From NCBI GenBank assembly GCA_964344935.1, contig CAYFPL010000007.1, positions 218,545-282,544 of the forward strand: DNA of 64,000 nt, read 5' to 3'. A program made the translations under genes and the position numbers. Source of the stretch: GCA-2731375 sp964344935 (lineage in GTDB: Bacteria > Pseudomonadota > Alphaproteobacteria > GCA-2731375). Below, one piece after another: positions 1-8,511 of this stretch; within the stretch, counting starts at the first letter, position 1; each line of letters begins with the position of its first letter. The notes below the pieces were generated by a model, which saw only the letters and a list, made by a program, of their open reading frames with translations, was not told the origin of the DNA and did no database searches.

Positions 1-1
1 C

Positions 2-868
2 TGTTTGATCACGGGTACCAGCACCGGCATCGGCCGGGCCACGGCCCTGCATCTGGCCCGGGCGGGCTACAAGGTCTATGCCACCATGCGCAACACGGCC
101 AAGGGGGACGACCTTCGTGCCGCGGCGGCGGAAGAGAACTTGGACATGGTCGTTGAAAGCTTGGACGTCGCCGACGAGACATCCATGCTGTCCTGTGTGG
201 AGCGCATCACGGCAGCCGAGGGCCGCATCGACGTTCTGATCAACAATGCGGGATTGTCCTCCTCTTCGCCCATCGAGACCTATCCCGAGGCCGAGCACCG
301 GGCCCTATTCGAGGCCAATTATTGGGGGCCCGTGAAACTGACGCAAGCGGTCTTGCCGGGCATGCGGGAACGATGCCACGGCGCCATCATCAACGTCTCT
401 TCCCTTTTGGGCCGCATCGCCTGGGCCAACCAGGCCGCCTATTGCGCTTCCAAATTCGCGATTGAGGCCTTTTCGGAGTCCCTGGCCCAGGAAGTCGCCC
501 CCTTCGGCATCCGCGTGATGATTATCGAGCCCGGCGTCACCGCCTCGGCCATCTTCGACAATACGCCGGTGCATTACGATCGTGCCTCGCCCTACAAGCC
601 GGCCATGCGGCGCAACGGGCGCTTCTACAATGTCGGCACTGCCGCCGCCACGCCGGCGGAGGAACTGGCCCAGGCCATCGAACAGGCACTGGCCGCCGAC
701 AAGCCGAAACTACGCTATGCGGTGGGCTATGGCGTCCAGGCCATTGCCGGCCGGGCAGCCATGAGCGATGAGGATTTCGTCGCCCTGGGCGCCCTGGAAG
801 ATGGCGATTACTACCAGGCCCTGCGCCAACATCTAGGCCTGGAGCTGGAGCCAGGAGAGACCGCCTAA
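2..868 (+). CDS. SDR family oxidoreductase, 5' end cut by window edge
   Basis: Classical short-chain dehydrogenase/reductase. The glycine-rich cofactor motif TGTSTGIG appears within the first few visible residues, NNAG lies near residue 80 and the catalytic YxxxK (YCASK) near residue 146, followed by the PG turn typical of the family. The frame is open to the left edge (..C-L-I-T-G), and family members have only a few residues before TGxxxGIG, so the real start lies just outside the window; the TTG at 5 is not a convincing start. The gene converges tail to tail, one base apart, with the NDUFA9-like gene. Substrate cannot be told from sequence. Confidence 0.9.
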   Translation, partial: CLITGTSTGIGRATALHLARAGYKVYATMRNTAKGDDLRAAAAEENLDMVVESLDVADETSMLSCVERITAAEGRIDVLINNAGLSSSSPIETYPEAEHRALFEANYWGPVKLTQAVLPGMRERCHGAIINVSSLLGRIAWANQAAYCASKFAIEAFSESLAQEVAPFGIRVMIIEPGVTASAIFDNTPVHYDRASPYKPAMRRNGRFYNVGTAAATPAEELAQAIEQALAADKPKLRYAVGYGVQAIAGRAAMSDEDFVALGALEDGDYYQALRQHLGLELEPGETA

Positions 869-869
869 T

Positions 870-1814
870 TCAGGCCTGTTCCGGGGTGGGCAGGCGCCCG
901 GCCTTGCGGTAACGATGCAGGTATGTGGGCAGTACCGCATCCAGTGATGTCGCCTGAATGCCCAGATCCGCCAGGCCGGGGTGATCACCGCTGACCACAT
1001 TATCCACCTTCAACAATTCCACCTGGTCCATGGTCAGGATGTCCCAGGGCGTAAGCTGTAGGAAGAAGGCCTCGAACTTGGCCGCGGCATAGGGCACCGG
1101 CAGCAACAGGCGCTTGCGCCCGGTCTGTTCGCAGACCATGGCCATGATCTCGGCCATGGTCAGGACCTGGGGGCCGCCTAATTCGTAGGTGCCGCCGGCC
1201 TCGGATGTGTCCGCCAGCAGAGCCGCGATGGATTGGGCGACATCGCCCACATAGACCGGCTGCATGCGGTTCTGGCCGCCGCCGATCAGCGGCATGATGG
1301 GCATGAGGGTGGCGAGGCGGGCGAAAAGATTGAAGAACTTGTCCTCGGGCCCGAAAACGGAAGACGGCCGCACGATGGTGGCATCCGGGTAGGCGGCACG
1401 TACCGCCGCCTCGCCGGCGGCCTTGCTGCGGGCATATCTGCTCTCGCTTTCGGCATCGGCGCCCAGGGCCGAGATATGGACCAGGCGACCGACACCGGCT
1501 TCGCTCGCCGCCGCCGCGACCGATCCCGCGCCATATTCATGCACCGCCTGGAAACCCTGTTCGCCGCGGGGGAACATCACACCGGCCAGGTTGGCCACCA
1601 TGTCGCTGCCCGCAACCGCCCGTGCGATGGAACCGGGGTGGCGGATATTGGCCTGGATCGGCTGGACCTGGCCGACCCCGCCCATGGGCTTGAGATAGCC
1701 CGCTGCTTCAGGGTCGCGCACTGCCACGCGAACGGCATGGCCATGTTCCGCCAGCCGCTTCACCAGATAGCGGCCGATAAAGCCGCCGCCGCCGATAACC
1801 GTTACTTTAGCCAT
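870..1814 (-). CDS. Complex I NDUFA9-subunit-like NAD(P)-binding protein
   Basis: A 314-residue atypical/extended SDR. The N-terminal Rossmann motif is GGGGFIGRYLV, followed by a YxxxK-like RYARSK segment near residue 130. Length and the C-terminal region after the Rossmann fold resemble bacterial homologues of the mitochondrial complex I accessory subunit NDUFA9, usually annotated 'complex I NDUFA9 subunit family protein'. In bacteria the role is unproven; it may be a nucleotide-sugar or quinone-related epimerase/reductase. Start ATG at 1814. It converges with the upstream SDR gene, and the tRNA-Leu gene lies behind its 5' end. Confidence 0.8.
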   Translation of the reverse strand: MAKVTVIGGGGFIGRYLVKRLAEHGHAVRVAVRDPEAAGYLKPMGGVGQVQPIQANIRHPGSIARAVAGSDMVANLAGVMFPRGEQGFQAVHEYGAGSVAAAASEAGVGRLVHISALGADAESESRYARSKAAGEAAVRAAYPDATIVRPSSVFGPEDKFFNLFARLATLMPIMPLIGGGQNRMQPVYVGDVAQSIAALLADTSEAGGTYELGGPQVLTMAEIMAMVCEQTGRKRLLLPVPYAAAKFEAFFLQLTPWDILTMDQVELLKVDNVVSGDHPGLADLGIQATSLDAVLPTYLHRYRKAGRLPTPEQA

Positions 1815-1932
1815 ACTGCTTTGTCCTATCTGCCTCAGGCCTTATAGCAACTATTACAGGGGCTACAACAGCCCTAGAGTCTGTCGCTGTGAACGGCCCT
1901 ATCGGAAATAAAATGCCGGCCCGGCAGGTCAC

Positions 1933-1961
1933 TTGACATTGCCCCATGGGGGCAGTATCGA
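1933..1961 (+). promoter_or_regulatory. Sigma-70-type promoter of tRNA-Leu
   Basis: TTGACA at 1933-1938, a 17-base spacer, then TATCGA at 1956-1961. The predicted start near 1968 lies six bases before the mature 5' end of the tRNA. Confidence 0.6.
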
Positions 1962-1973
1962 TGCCGCCCTGAG

Positions 1974-2060
1974 GCCCAGGTGGCGGAATTGGCAGACGCG
2001 CTAGCTTCAGGTGCTAGTGGGGGTAACCCCGTGGAAGTTCGAGTCTTCTCCTGGGCACCA
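1974..2060 (+). tRNA. tRNA-Leu(CAG)
   Basis: Class II tRNA of 87 bases with encoded CCA. The acceptor stem pairs GCCCAGG with CCTGGGC. The anticodon stem CTAGC/GCTAG encloses the loop TTCAGGT, giving anticodon CAG (reads CUG). A long variable arm (GGGGGTAACCCC region) and the GTTCGAGTC T-loop are present. The adjacent downstream gene encodes ribonuclease D, an enzyme that trims tRNA 3' ends. Confidence 0.97.
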
Positions 2061-2164
2061 TTCCCATCATCCCGAGACGTTTCGCGGGTGCGGGAATGTG
2101 ACAAGACGGGCCGGCTGCCGGGCCCCGTTGCAAGACCTCCCCCAGGAAGGAGCGCCGCTGCGCC

Positions 2165-2776
2165 ATGGCCAATCACCTGCACAAAGGCGATCTGCCCGAT
2201 GGGCTATCATTCGGCGACATGGTTGCCATCGATTCAGAAACCATGGGCCTGGACCCACACCGCGACCGCCTGTGCCTGGTCCAGCTTTCCGACGGTCAGG
2301 GCGATTGCCACCTGGTGCAGTTCGCCAAAGGGCAATACGAAGCCCCCAACCTGCGCGCCATGCTGACCGATCCCGGCGTCACCAAACTGTTTCACTTCGC
2401 GCGCTTCGATGTGGCCGTGATCAAGAAGTATCTGGATGTGGAATGCGCGCCGATCTATTGCACCAAGATCGCTTCCAAACTGGTGCGGACCTATACCGAC
2501 CGCCATGGTTTGAAGGATTTGTGTCGGGAGTTGCTGAACATTGATCTCTCGAAGCAGCAGCAGAGTTCGGACTGGGGCGCGGAAGATCTCTCGCCGCAGC
2601 AACTGGACTATGCCGCCAACGATGTCCTGCACCTGCACCGCTTGCATGCCGTGCTGGAGGAGATGTTGGCGCGTGAAGGACGCGGCCACATCGCCCGGGC
2701 CTGTTTCCAATTCCTGCCGACGCGGGCGGAATTGGATCTGGGCGGCTGGGAAGATATGGATATTTTCTCACATTAA
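2165..2776 (+). CDS. rnd: Ribonuclease D, short alphaproteobacterial form
   Basis: A 203-residue DEDDy 3'-5' exoribonuclease that trims tRNA precursors. Exo motif I is DSETMGL at residues 23-29, motif II lies in the FHFARFDVAV region, and motif III is the YAANDVLHLHRL segment with the catalytic Tyr and Asp. The HRDC domains of E. coli RNase D (about 375 residues) are absent, as usual in alphaproteobacteria. A strong AGGAAGGAG ribosome binding site precedes the ATG. It lies just behind tRNA-Leu and ahead of the kdsD operon, a common order in this class. Confidence 0.92.
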   Translation: MANHLHKGDLPDGLSFGDMVAIDSETMGLDPHRDRLCLVQLSDGQGDCHLVQFAKGQYEAPNLRAMLTDPGVTKLFHFARFDVAVIKKYLDVECAPIYCTKIASKLVRTYTDRHGLKDLCRELLNIDLSKQQQSSDWGAEDLSPQQLDYAANDVLHLHRLHAVLEEMLAREGRGHIARACFQFLPTRAELDLGGWEDMDIFSH

Positions 2777-2837
2777 CGCTGCCGACATCTGCAAATTCCA
2801 ACTGGTGGACGCGCCAATCGGTTGAATTGCCGGAAAG

Positions 2838-2855
2838 TTGGCACGATTCTCGCAT
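2838..2855 (+). promoter_or_regulatory. Sigma-54-type -24/-12 promoter candidate ahead of kdsD
   Basis: TTGGCACG-ATTC-TCGCAT matches the sigma-54 consensus TTGGCACG-N4-TTGCAT except for one base in the -12 element. The invariant GG (2840-2841) and GC (2852-2853) are separated by exactly ten bases. The predicted start is near 2865, about 60 bases before kdsD. The operon that follows contains rpoN itself. No activator site was identified upstream. Confidence 0.45.
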
Positions 2856-2926
2856 AGAAAATTGCCTACTCAGTCGACTTCATGCTATGATTCGCGCAAA
2901 GTATTGCATTATCAAAGGCTTAACTA

Positions 2927-3919
2927 GTGACGGCTGAGAAGGAAAAAAGTTCAGTCCAGGCAGGTCCGGAGAGTACCCGGGCCGCCGCCGCCCGGGTCCT
3001 GCGATTGGAAGCGGATGCCCTGGGCACCATGGCCGATCAATTGGACGATGTTTTCGACGCTGCCATCGAACTCCTCGCCGCCATAGAGGGCAAACTGGTG
3101 ATCAGCGGCATGGGCAAGAGCGGCCATATCGCACGCAAGATCGCCGCCACTTTAGCCTCCACCGGCACCCCGGCCCATTACGTCCATCCCGGCGAAGCCA
3201 GCCATGGCGATCTGGGCATGATAGGTACCGGCGACGGCGTCATGGCGCTTTCCAATTCTGGTGAAACGGCGGAACTGAACGACCTGGTCGCCTATGCGAA
3301 ATTCCGCCGCATCCCGCTGCTGGCCATGGTCGGCAAGGCGCCGTCGTCGCTGGCGGCGGCGGCGGACGTGGCCCTGGTGCTCCCCGCAATGGCGGAAGCC
3401 TGCCCCATGGGCCTGGCGCCGACCACTTCCACCACCATGATGCTGGGGCTGGGCGATGCCCTGGCCGTCGCCCTGATGGAGCGGCGGGGTTTCTCGGCCG
3501 ATCAGTTCCAGGTCCTCCATCCTGGCGGCCGCCTGGGCCGGGAGTTCGTTACCGTCGCCGACCTGATGCATGAGGGTGATGAACTGCCTCTCTGCCAGAG
3601 CGATACGCCCATGTCGGCGGCCATTCTGACCATGACCGAAAAACGCTTCGGCTGCATTGGGGTGATCGACGGCCAAGGTGCCCTGGTCGGCATCGTTACC
3701 GATGGCGACTTGAGCCGTCACATGGACGATCGTCTGATGGAGAAGGTGGTGGGCGAAGTCATGACCCAATCGCCCAAGACCATCCGGGCTGGCGCCCTGG
3801 CGGCCGAGGCTCTGGGATTTATGAACGCCAACAAGATTACCTGCCTGTTCGTGACAGAGAACGCCCAGCCCATGGGCATCCTGCACGTCCACGACATCCT
3901 GCGGGCAGGCATCGCTTAG
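2927..3919 (+). CDS. kdsD: Arabinose-5-phosphate isomerase (KdsD/KpsF)
   Basis: A 330-residue isomerase converting ribulose 5-phosphate to arabinose 5-phosphate, the first step to Kdo for lipopolysaccharide. The SIS domain (about residues 40-180) carries SGMGKSGHIARK and the conserved HPGEASHGDLGM segment. Two CBS domains fill about residues 205-328. The start is GTG at 2927; no strong ribosome binding site is visible and no upstream in-frame start fits better. It is the first gene of the kdsD-lptC-lptA-lptB-rpoN-hpf-ptsN block, twelve bases before lptC. Confidence 0.95.
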   Translation: MTAEKEKSSVQAGPESTRAAAARVLRLEADALGTMADQLDDVFDAAIELLAAIEGKLVISGMGKSGHIARKIAATLASTGTPAHYVHPGEASHGDLGMIGTGDGVMALSNSGETAELNDLVAYAKFRRIPLLAMVGKAPSSLAAAADVALVLPAMAEACPMGLAPTTSTTMMLGLGDALAVALMERRGFSADQFQVLHPGGRLGREFVTVADLMHEGDELPLCQSDTPMSAAILTMTEKRFGCIGVIDGQGALVGIVTDGDLSRHMDDRLMEKVVGEVMTQSPKTIRAGALAAEALGFMNANKITCLFVTENAQPMGILHVHDILRAGIA

Positions 3920-3931
3920 GGACCCGCGGCG

Positions 3932-4633
3932 ATGCACCCCGAAGCAAGCGAGCAGACCGACGCCGGCGGGGGCAAACCGGACGGTGGCCATGAAGGGCGA
4001 CGGCGATTTCAATTCGATCCCAGGCGCCGCCGGGCCCAGGCCTCGCCCCGTTACAGCCGCTTCGTAGGCATGATGAAATTGCTGCTGCCGCTGCTGGCAT
4101 TCGGCCTGGTGGTGGTCGTGGTCGTCTGGCCCAACGAATTCCGCGAGGCCACGGGGTTTCATTTGGCCTATGTCAGCAACCCTGAAAGCGGCGGCGCCGA
4201 GCTGACCATGCTGCGGCCCCGCTATCTGGGTACGGACAAGCGCAACCGCCCCTTTGTCGTGACGGCCGACAGCGCCACCCAGGACCCAAAGGACCAGCGT
4301 CTGATCACTTTGCGGCAACTGCAGGCAGACATGGCCATGACGGACGGCCGCTGGTTCACCATCCTCGCCGACAAGGGCACCTATCATCAATTGCGCCAGA
4401 AGCTACAGCTCAGCGGCTCGGTCAATCTGTTCTCGGATCAAGGTTATGAATTCAATGCCCAGGTGGCGGATATCGATCTCAATACCGGCCGGGCCATTTC
4501 GGACCGGCCCGTCGCCGGTCAGGGCCCCTTCGGCACCCTGCGTGCCGACCGCCTGGAGGTTGAGGATTTCGGCCAACGTCTGCATTTCAAAGGCAACGTC
4601 AGGATGCATATCGTGGCCCAGGGGAACGGCTGA
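3932..4633 (+). CDS. lptC: LPS export system protein LptC
   Basis: A 233-residue bitopic inner-membrane protein bridging the LptB2FG transporter to LptA. A basic, proline- and arginine-rich cytoplasmic tail of about 45 residues precedes one transmembrane helix (about residues 48-66, LLLPLLAFGLVVVVVVW). The rest is a periplasmic beta-jellyroll domain of the LptC/YrbK type. The cytoplasmic tail is longer than in E. coli LptC (191 residues total). The stop overlaps the lptA start by one base (TGATG), indicating translational coupling. Confidence 0.88.
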   Translation: MHPEASEQTDAGGGKPDGGHEGRRRFQFDPRRRRAQASPRYSRFVGMMKLLLPLLAFGLVVVVVVWPNEFREATGFHLAYVSNPESGGAELTMLRPRYLGTDKRNRPFVVTADSATQDPKDQRLITLRQLQADMAMTDGRWFTILADKGTYHQLRQKLQLSGSVNLFSDQGYEFNAQVADIDLNTGRAISDRPVAGQGPFGTLRADRLEVEDFGQRLHFKGNVRMHIVAQGNG

Positions 4634-5187
4634 TGGATAGGCGGCACGCCATGTTGAGCCTCGCCGCCTGGTCGGGCGTTATCATGCTCTCGGCGGGCGC
4701 CGCCCTGGCCCAGAGCGGGAAAGCAGGGTCGCAAAGTCCCGTCGGCGCCCTGGATACGGACCAGCCCATCGATATCAACGCCGACAACCTCGAGGTCCAA
4801 CAGGACAAGAACCTGGCGATTTTTACCGGCAACGTGATCGCGGTGCAGGGCCGCATAAAACTGCGCGCGGAACAATTGCGGGTCTGGTATCGACCGGCGT
4901 CTGATCGGGCGGGCGAAAATGCCGCCTCTACCATTGTCCGCATCGATGCGGTCAATAACGTGTTTGTCTCTTCCGCCACCGAGACCGCCCAAGGCGATAT
5001 CGGCATCTACGAGGTTGCGAAGCAGCAATTGACCTTGACCGGGACGGTGATCCTGACCCGCGGCGAAAACGTTCTGCGCGGCAAGAAACTGGTTATGAAC
5101 ATGGCCACCGGCCGCAGCCAGATCAGTGGCGGCCGGGTGCATGGCCGCTTCGTGCCGCCAAAACGCGACTCCAAGGCATCGAATTAG
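4633..5187 (+). CDS. lptA: LPS transport periplasmic protein LptA
   Basis: A 184-residue periplasmic OstA-like protein that carries lipopolysaccharide from the inner to the outer membrane. A signal peptide covers about residues 1-26 (hydrophobic core LSLAAWSGVIMLSAGAALA, cleavage after AQ or ALA). The OstA-N core contains the characteristic INADNLEVQQDKNLAIFTG segment and LRAEQLRVWY. The start overlaps the lptC stop. A 78-base gap separates it from lptB, so an internal promoter is possible, but I saw none that is clear. Confidence 0.93.
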   Translation: MDRRHAMLSLAAWSGVIMLSAGAALAQSGKAGSQSPVGALDTDQPIDINADNLEVQQDKNLAIFTGNVIAVQGRIKLRAEQLRVWYRPASDRAGENAASTIVRIDAVNNVFVSSATETAQGDIGIYEVAKQQLTLTGTVILTRGENVLRGKKLVMNMATGRSQISGGRVHGRFVPPKRDSKASN

Positions 5188-5265
5188 GAGATTTCATGCA
5201 GTTAGCTGGGCAAATAGTAAGTGATCGGTAACCCTGTTCTGGTACGCCTGATGTGAGGACGTGGA

Positions 5266-6084
5266 ATGGCAATGGATAAAGAAACCAACGGCGGGTCCGA
5301 TACGGGCGGTGCCGGCGCAGATAACGGGCCCAGTGGCGGCTCGCCCCGGCTGGTGGCCGAGAACGAGGGTCTGCGCGCCGAAAAGATCGGCAAGCGCTTT
5401 CGCAAACGCCCCGTCGTCCGCGATGTTTCCCTATCGGTACAGCGGGGCGAGGCAGTGGGCCTTTTAGGCCCCAACGGTGCCGGCAAAACCACCTGTTTCT
5501 ACATGATCACCGGCCTGTTGGCGCCGGATTCGGGTTCCATCTTCCTGGATGGCCAGGACATCACCGATTGGCCCATGTATCGCCGGGCGCGCCTCGGGGT
5601 CGGCTACCTGCCACAGGAAGCCTCGATCTTCCGCGGTCTCAGCGTCGAGAACAATATCCGCGCCGCCTTGGAGGTCGTGGAAGCGGACCACGAACGGCGC
5701 GAGGCGATGCTGGAGGACCTGCTGGCGGAATTCTCCGTCAGCCATCTGCGCCGCACGCCGTCTTTGGCTTTGAGCGGTGGTGAACGGCGTCGGGTGGAAA
5801 TCGCCCGCGCCCTGGCCTCTCAACCCAGTTTCATTCTGCTGGATGAGCCTCTTGCGGGCATCGACCCCATCGCCTTGGGCGAAATCCGCGACCTGGTCTC
5901 ACATCTCAAGGATCGCGGTGTTGGTGTGCTGATCACCGACCACAACGTGCGTGAGACCCTGGACATCATCGATCGCGCCTACATCCTGCACGAGGGCCGG
6001 GTGCTGACCTCCGGCGCGCCGGCGGACGTGGTGGGCCATGACGATGTGCGCCGGGTCTACCTGGGCGAACGTTTTTCGCTGTAG
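5266..6084 (+). CDS. lptB: LPS export ABC transporter ATPase LptB
   Basis: A 272-residue cytoplasmic ABC ATPase powering lipopolysaccharide extraction by LptFG. Walker A GPNGAGKTT is at residues 68-76, the ABC signature LSGGERRR at about 169-176, and Walker B FILLDEP at about 189-195, followed by the H-loop in LITDHNVRET. The typical LptB has about 240 residues; here an extra Gly/Asp/Ser-rich N-terminal stretch of about 35 residues precedes the core. GAGGA at 5255-5259 supports the ATG at 5266; a second ATG two codons later is possible. rpoN follows after 23 bases, the common alphaproteobacterial order. Confidence 0.95.
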   Translation: MAMDKETNGGSDTGGAGADNGPSGGSPRLVAENEGLRAEKIGKRFRKRPVVRDVSLSVQRGEAVGLLGPNGAGKTTCFYMITGLLAPDSGSIFLDGQDITDWPMYRRARLGVGYLPQEASIFRGLSVENNIRAALEVVEADHERREAMLEDLLAEFSVSHLRRTPSLALSGGERRRVEIARALASQPSFILLDEPLAGIDPIALGEIRDLVSHLKDRGVGVLITDHNVRETLDIIDRAYILHEGRVLTSGAPADVVGHDDVRRVYLGERFSL

Positions 6085-6107
6085 CTGGTGGGTTAAGGAC
6101 AAACTTC

Positions 6108-7745
6108 ATGGCTGTCGGCCCCAGACTGGATATTCGTCAGACCCAAGCGTTGGTCATGACGCCTCAGTTGCAGCAGGCGATCCGTCTGTTGCAACTGACC
6201 AATCTGGAATTGGGCCAGTACGTGGAACAGGAGTTGGAGCGTAATCCCATACTTGAGCGGGCCGATGCCGATGGCTTGATGGAGAGCGACAGCCTGGATA
6301 GTGACGGCCTGGACGGGGAGCGGGAGGTGGATATCCTGGGCGAAGCCCTGGCTGAGAGTGACGGCATTAGCGACGACGGCCTGATGGGCGACACCGCGGC
6401 GGTGGACCTGGACGGGGAAACCCTGCCCGGCGCCTCCGGCCTGGATGGGGCCGAGGGGCCGCTGGATACGGACTACGCCGAGACTTTCAACAATGACAGC
6501 GTCGCCGATCGCGCCGCGCCGGCGGAGGACAGCGCCGCCAAGGAAGCCAAAGGCGAGGGCTACGAGGTGGGTGACTGGTCGGGCGCCGGTACGGGGCTGT
6601 CAGGGGGCGAATCGGCGACGGTCACCCTGGAACAGGTACTCTCCAGCGAGATCAGCCTGAAGGATCACCTTTTGGAACAGATGAATGTGCTGTTGGCGAC
6701 GCCGGCCCAGCGCATCATCGGCCAGGACCTGATCGATCATCTGGATGCCGCCGGCTATCTGAACGAGGACCTCGATGCCATCGCCGAGCGGCTGGGCTGT
6801 GACAGGGACTTGGTCGAGGAGGTGCTGAGGCAATTGCAGCGCTTGGATCCGGCCGGCGTTTTCGCCCGTGATCTGAGCGAATGCCTGGCCATCCAGTTGC
6901 GTGAAAAGGACCGCTACGACCCGGCCATGGCGGCCCTGGTCGAGAACCTGGACCTGCTCGCCGCCATGGACGTGCCACAGATCTGCCAGGTCTGCGGCGT
7001 CGGCGTCGAAGATGTCGAGGACATGATTGCCGAACTCAAGGCCCTGAACCCGAAACCCGGTCTCGCCTTCGATCATGACGTGGCCGCGCCCGTGGTGCCG
7101 GACGTCTTCGTACGCGAGAAGCCTGACGGCGGCTGGGCTGTGGAGCTGAACAGCGACAACCTGCCGCGCCTTCTGGTCAACCGGCAGTATTATGCCGAGA
7201 TCAACGAGGCCGCCCGCCGCAAGGAAGACAAGGCCTATATTTCCGAATGCCTGCAGTCGGCCAACTGGTTGATCAAATCCCTTGACCAGCGCGCCCGCAC
7301 CATCCTCTCCGTCGCCTCGGAACTGGTGCGCCAGCAGGACGGCTTTCTGGTCAACGGCGTCCGCGAACTGCGGCCCTTGAACCTGCGCACCATCGCAGAG
7401 GTGGTCGGCATCCATGAAAGCACCGTCAGCCGCGTGACTTCGAACAAATACGTAGCCACCCCCCGCGGTGTCTTCGAATTGAAGTATTTCTTTACCTCGG
7501 CCCTGGGCGCGGCCGACGGCGGCGACGATTATTCCTCGGAAGCGGTGCGCGAACAGCTCCGCGACCTGATCGAGAACGAAAGCCCCGAGGCGGTCCTGTC
7601 CGACGACAAACTGGTGGAAATCCTGCGTCGCTCCGGCGTCGATATCGCCCGGCGCACGGTAGCGAAATACCGCGACGCCATGGGCATTCCGTCCTCGGTA
7701 CAAAGACGCCGGGCCAAGCGGATGGCGGCCCGCGCGGCGGGTTGA
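6108..7745 (+). CDS. rpoN: RNA polymerase sigma-54 factor
   Basis: A 545-residue sigma-54. Region I (residues 4-50) is Gln/Leu-rich with RQTQALVMTPQLQQAIRLLQ. A long acidic region II (about 55-160) follows. The core-binding domain and the DNA-binding HTH (IAEVVGIHESTVSRVTSNKY) precede the RpoN box ARRTVAKYRD at residues 514-523, which contacts the -24 element. AAGGA lies a few bases ahead of the ATG. The sigma-54-like element ahead of kdsD raises the possibility of autoregulation. Confidence 0.97.
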   Translation: MAVGPRLDIRQTQALVMTPQLQQAIRLLQLTNLELGQYVEQELERNPILERADADGLMESDSLDSDGLDGEREVDILGEALAESDGISDDGLMGDTAAVDLDGETLPGASGLDGAEGPLDTDYAETFNNDSVADRAAPAEDSAAKEAKGEGYEVGDWSGAGTGLSGGESATVTLEQVLSSEISLKDHLLEQMNVLLATPAQRIIGQDLIDHLDAAGYLNEDLDAIAERLGCDRDLVEEVLRQLQRLDPAGVFARDLSECLAIQLREKDRYDPAMAALVENLDLLAAMDVPQICQVCGVGVEDVEDMIAELKALNPKPGLAFDHDVAAPVVPDVFVREKPDGGWAVELNSDNLPRLLVNRQYYAEINEAARRKEDKAYISECLQSANWLIKSLDQRARTILSVASELVRQQDGFLVNGVRELRPLNLRTIAEVVGIHESTVSRVTSNKYVATPRGVFELKYFFTSALGAADGGDDYSSEAVREQLRDLIENESPEAVLSDDKLVEILRRSGVDIARRTVAKYRDAMGIPSSVQRRRAKRMAARAAG

Positions 7746-7754
7746 CGGGCCGTA

Positions 7755-7783
7755 TTGACAGCCAGGGGCGGCGGCACTATGTT
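7755..7783 (+). promoter_or_regulatory. Sigma-70-type promoter ahead of hpf (distal)
   Basis: TTGACA at 7755-7760, a 17-base spacer, TATGTT at 7778-7783; predicted start near 7790. It would let hpf-ptsN be transcribed separately from rpoN, as is common when hibernation factor is induced on growth arrest. Confidence 0.5.
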
Positions 7784-7842
7784 CCCGGCTCTTCGCTGAC
7801 CAGGGGGCCGTTTCGGACCCGGTTTGGCAGGATGATATGTGC

Positions 7843-7892
7843 TGTCAACCGGCAATATCAGTTGACAAATTTGACCCAAAACCAGCTAAAGT
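7843..7892 (+). promoter_or_regulatory. Second candidate promoter and inverted repeat ahead of hpf
   Basis: TGTCAAC (7843-7849) and GTTGACA (7861-7867) form an inverted repeat with an 11-base spacer; the right arm contains a TTGACA -35-like hexamer followed by GCTAAA or TAAAGT at 17-19 bases. It could be a proximal promoter with an overlapping operator. No regulator can be named. Confidence 0.3.
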
Positions 7893-7900
7893 AAAACGTC

Positions 7901-8500
7901 ATGCAAATCCTTGTTTCTGGCAAGCAGCTCGACGTGGGTGAGGCTCTACGGAGCCATGTCGATGATCGGCTGCAAAGCGGCGTGGCCAAGTATTTCTCCA
8001 ATTCCATGGACGCCCATGTGGTCTTCAGCCGCGAAGGTCAGGGCTTCCGCGTCGATTGTTCGGTGCATGTGGGGCAAGGCATTCACGCCCAGGCCCGGGC
8101 CGATGCGGACGATATCTACCAGGCCTTTGATCATGCCTCGGACCGCCTGGAAAAGCGCCTGCGCCGATACAAACGTCGGCTGCGCGGCCATCATGGCGGC
8201 GAACGACCCGCGCCTGATGAGTTTTCCGCGCAAAGTTACGTGGTCGAGGTGGAGCCGGAAGAGGAAGAGGCGCCGGAAGAATTCCAGCCGGTGATCGTGG
8301 CGGAACATACCAGCGATATCCACCGCCGCACCGTCGGCGAAGCGGTGATGCAATTGGATCTTTCGGAACAGCCCGTTTTGCTGTTCCGCAACGCCGGCAA
8401 CGGCCATTTGAACGTGGTCTACCGCCGCCCGGACGGCCATATCGGCTGGATCGACCTGATCGCCGATTCAGAGGTCGCCGGCAATGCCGGCAAGGAATAG
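7901..8500 (+). CDS. hpf: Ribosome hibernation promoting factor, long form
   Basis: A 199-residue long-type HPF. The N-terminal S30AE/YfiA domain (about residues 1-100) begins MQILVSGKQLDVGEAL and binds the decoding centre. An acidic linker rich in Glu (about 110-128) leads to the C-terminal domain (about 140-195, with the AVMQLDLSEQPVLLFRNA segment) that drives 100S ribosome dimer formation. It sits between rpoN and ptsN as in many proteobacteria, behind its own promoter candidates. Confidence 0.94.
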   Translation: MQILVSGKQLDVGEALRSHVDDRLQSGVAKYFSNSMDAHVVFSREGQGFRVDCSVHVGQGIHAQARADADDIYQAFDHASDRLEKRLRRYKRRLRGHHGGERPAPDEFSAQSYVVEVEPEEEEAPEEFQPVIVAEHTSDIHRRTVGEAVMQLDLSEQPVLLFRNAGNGHLNVVYRRPDGHIGWIDLIADSEVAGNAGKE

Positions 8501-8511
8501 GGGCCGGGGGA

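Noticed and set aside
3152..4390. 412-residue open frame on the minus strand across kdsD/lptC
   Set aside because: It lies opposite two clear genes with strong family motifs, and its His/Gln-rich sequence is typical of an antisense shadow in GC-rich DNA.
6600..7703. 367-residue minus-strand frame inside rpoN
   Set aside because: Antisense shadow of a gene with intact sigma-54 motifs; no ribosome binding site or known fold.
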